6,039 bases of DNA. Origin: an uncultured Eubacteriales bacterium. GTDB lineage: Bacteria > Bacillota > Clostridia > Lachnospirales > Lachnospiraceae. The stretch covers positions 1 to 6,039 of the forward strand of contig USSL01000119.1 of NCBI GenBank assembly GCA_900557175.1. Reading direction: 5' to 3'. Below the pieces are notes generated by a model, which was not told the origin of the DNA, searched no databases, and was given only the letters and a program-made list of their open reading frames with translations. The position numbers and the translations under genes are program-made. This document shows, in pieces, positions 4,968 through 6,039 of the stretch (its first letter is position 1; each line of letters starts with the position of its first letter).

Positions 4968-4999
4968 GGCTGTCTTTCTCATTGTTAGACAGCCTTTTT
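4968..4999 (+). terminator. Rho-independent terminator after the asp23-family gene
   Basis: GGCTGTCT (4968-4975) and AGACAGCC (4987-4994) form a perfect 8-base-pair stem with an 11-base loop, followed directly by five T (4995-4999). It ends 42 bases before the nusB ATG, so nusB must rely on read-through or on a weak promoter in that short gap. Confidence 0.92.
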
Positions 5000-5041
5000 G
5001 TTATAACATTCCAAATACGATAATACATAAGGAGAAAGTGA

Positions 5042-5437
5042 ATGAGAATAAGAGAATTAAGAGAGCACGTATTACGACTATTATTTTGCATGGAGTTTCA
5101 TCCGGCAGAAGAATTTGAGGAGCAGGCAGAGCTTTATACAGGCGCGCTTTTAGAACCGTCGGAAAAAGAAGTCGCTTATATTCACGATAAGTGCAGCAGG
5201 ATTTTTGAAAGGCGGGCGGTGCTCGATGAAAAGATTAATTCAGTGGCGACAGGCTGGAAGACAGAACGTATGGCAAAGGCAGATTTGATTCTTATAAGAA
5301 TCGCCCTCTATGAGATGACAGAGGATGAGACAGTGCCTACAGGTGTTGCCATTAACGAGGCTGTTGAGCTTGCAAAGCGCTACGGCAGCGATGAGTCGGC
5401 AAGATTTGTCAACGGCGTGCTTGCAAAGCTTGCGTAA
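5042..5437 (+). CDS. nusB: Transcription antitermination factor NusB
   Basis: This 131-residue all-helical protein is of normal NusB length. The N-terminal RIRELREHVLRLLFCMEF and the C-terminal block with VAINEAVELAKRYGS followed by SARFVNGVLAKLA are the family signatures; the middle WKTERMAKADLILIRIALYEM is also typical. NusB binds boxA RNA together with ribosomal protein S10 (NusE) and promotes processive transcription, chiefly of ribosomal RNA operons. AAGGAG at 5029-5034 is 7 bases before the ATG, so the start is secure. A strong terminator lies just upstream and no convincing promoter is visible in the 42-base gap; a GATAAT at 5019-5024 is too close to the ribosome site to be an obvious -10. 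xseA follows after 12 bases, so the two are probably co-transcribed. This differs from B. subtilis, where folD sits between them. Confidence 0.96.
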   Translation: MRIRELREHVLRLLFCMEFHPAEEFEEQAELYTGALLEPSEKEVAYIHDKCSRIFERRAVLDEKINSVATGWKTERMAKADLILIRIALYEMTEDETVPTGVAINEAVELAKRYGSDESARFVNGVLAKLA

Positions 5438-5449
5438 TGAGGCACAGGG

Positions 5450-6039
5450 ATGATGAAGGAGGTTTATTCGGTATCAGCGGTCAATCAGTACATCCGTCAG
5501 ATGTTTGAGAGTGATTATGCGCTGAACCGTATTTATGTAAAGGGAGAGATATCCAACTGTAAGTACCACACGTCAGGACATATTTATTTTACATTGAAGG
5601 ATAAGGGCAGTGCCATTGCGTGTGTGATGTTTGCCAGTGCAAGGCGGGGACTTTCATTCAGACTTTCCGAGGGGCAGCAGGTCATTGTGCTTGGCAGTAT
5701 CAGTGTCTATGAAAGAGATGGCAAGTATCAGCTTTATGCCAAAGAGATTGTGGCGGACGGCACCGGTTTTTTATATCAGCAGTTTGACATGCTGAAGCGG
5801 AAATTGGAGGCGGAAGGTATTTTTGATGCGGCGCATAAAAAGCCGATTCCTGCTTTTTCAAAGAAGGTCGGTATCGTCACCGCAAAGACGGGGGCGGCGC
5901 TTCAGGATATGATCAATGTGACAACCCGGCGCAATCCGTTTGTCCAGCTTGTGTTCTGTCCGGCGAAGGTTCAGGGTGAGGGCGCGGCAGAAACGATTGT
6001 CAGGGCGATCAAAACATTGGATGCCTACGGCGTCGATGT
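5450..6039 (+). CDS. xseA: Exodeoxyribonuclease VII large subunit, 5' part (runs off right edge)
   Basis: About 196 codons are present with no stop before the window ends; the full family length is roughly 400-450 residues. Residues about 4-102 form the N-terminal OB-fold that binds single-stranded DNA, with the signature VKGEISNCKYHTSGHIYFTL and later the strand GQQVIVLGSISVYERDGKYQ. The catalytic large-subunit domain starts around 137 with KVGIVTAKTGAALQDM and the TTRRNP that follows. XseA pairs with several copies of the small subunit XseB and degrades single-stranded DNA from both ends in the cytoplasm during mismatch repair and recombination. Two ATG codons are adjacent (5450 and 5453); GAGG at 5439-5442 is 7 bases from the first, so 5450 is preferred. 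It follows nusB by 12 bases. xseB would be expected just beyond the window, which cannot be confirmed here. Confidence 0.95.
   Translation, partial: MMKEVYSVSAVNQYIRQMFESDYALNRIYVKGEISNCKYHTSGHIYFTLKDKGSAIACVMFASARRGLSFRLSEGQQVIVLGSISVYERDGKYQLYAKEIVADGTGFLYQQFDMLKRKLEAEGIFDAAHKKPIPAFSKKVGIVTAKTGAALQDMINVTTRRNPFVQLVFCPAKVQGEGAAETIVRAIKTLDAYGVD

Noticed and set aside
5000..5041. A promoter for nusB in the 42 bases after the terminator (TATAAC 5002-5007 or GATAAT 5019-5024).
   Set aside because: TATAAC has no -35 at acceptable spacing, and GATAAT would start transcription within the ribosome site. Neither is good enough to list.
5864..5935. The XseA catalytic block reads VTAKTGAA instead of the more familiar VTSPTGAA.
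   Set aside because: The conserved TGAA and the following RRNP are intact; substitution at the two variable positions is expected within the family.

Overview
The window looks like a chromosomal segment from an endospore-forming member of the Clostridia, most likely a Lachnospiraceae species. The basis is a spoIIIA sporulation operon followed by asp23, nusB and xseA, with moderate GC, purine-rich Shine-Dalgarno sites and several non-ATG starts. The bacillar genes accB, accC and folD are absent from this order. The family assignment is inferred from gene order and protein style; no search was run.

Layout: positions 1-58 hold the first 19 codons of a LysR-type regulator on the minus strand. 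Positions 59-138 are a short divergent intergenic region with a plausible sigma-E-like promoter for the rightward operon and a weak sigma-A-like candidate for the regulator. From 139 to 4458 run spoIIIAB, AC, AD, AE, AF, AG and AH, all on the plus strand and tightly packed (one 4-base overlap, gaps of 15-28 bases, and one 71-base gap before AH). spoIIIAA, the ATPase gene that normally heads this operon, is not in its expected place. A strong extended -10 promoter lies at 4483-4511, followed by an Asp23/Gls24-family gene and a clean intrinsic terminator (4968-4999). nusB follows, then the 5' part of xseA, which runs off the right edge.

How the genes work together: SpoIIIAB-AH build the mother-cell side of the channel ('feeding tube') joining mother cell and forespore after engulfment. 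AG and AH are ring-forming proteins related to FliF/YscJ and EscJ, AB resembles the GspF-type platform protein, and AC, AD, AE and AF are further membrane components. The missing AA would be the energising ATPase. The asp23-nusB-xseA part is vegetative housekeeping: envelope-associated Asp23, transcription antitermination and exonuclease VII.

Four spoIIIA starts should be moved from the longest-ORF positions: AC to CTG 710, AF to ATG 2514, AG to TTG 3131 and AH to TTG 3778. Each is supported by a Shine-Dalgarno site and by the expected N-terminus. I see no previously undescribed system. The points most worth a second look are the missing spoIIIAA, a possible internal sigma-E-like promoter before spoIIIAH, and acidic repeat or low-complexity insertions in the exported parts of AE, AG and AH.
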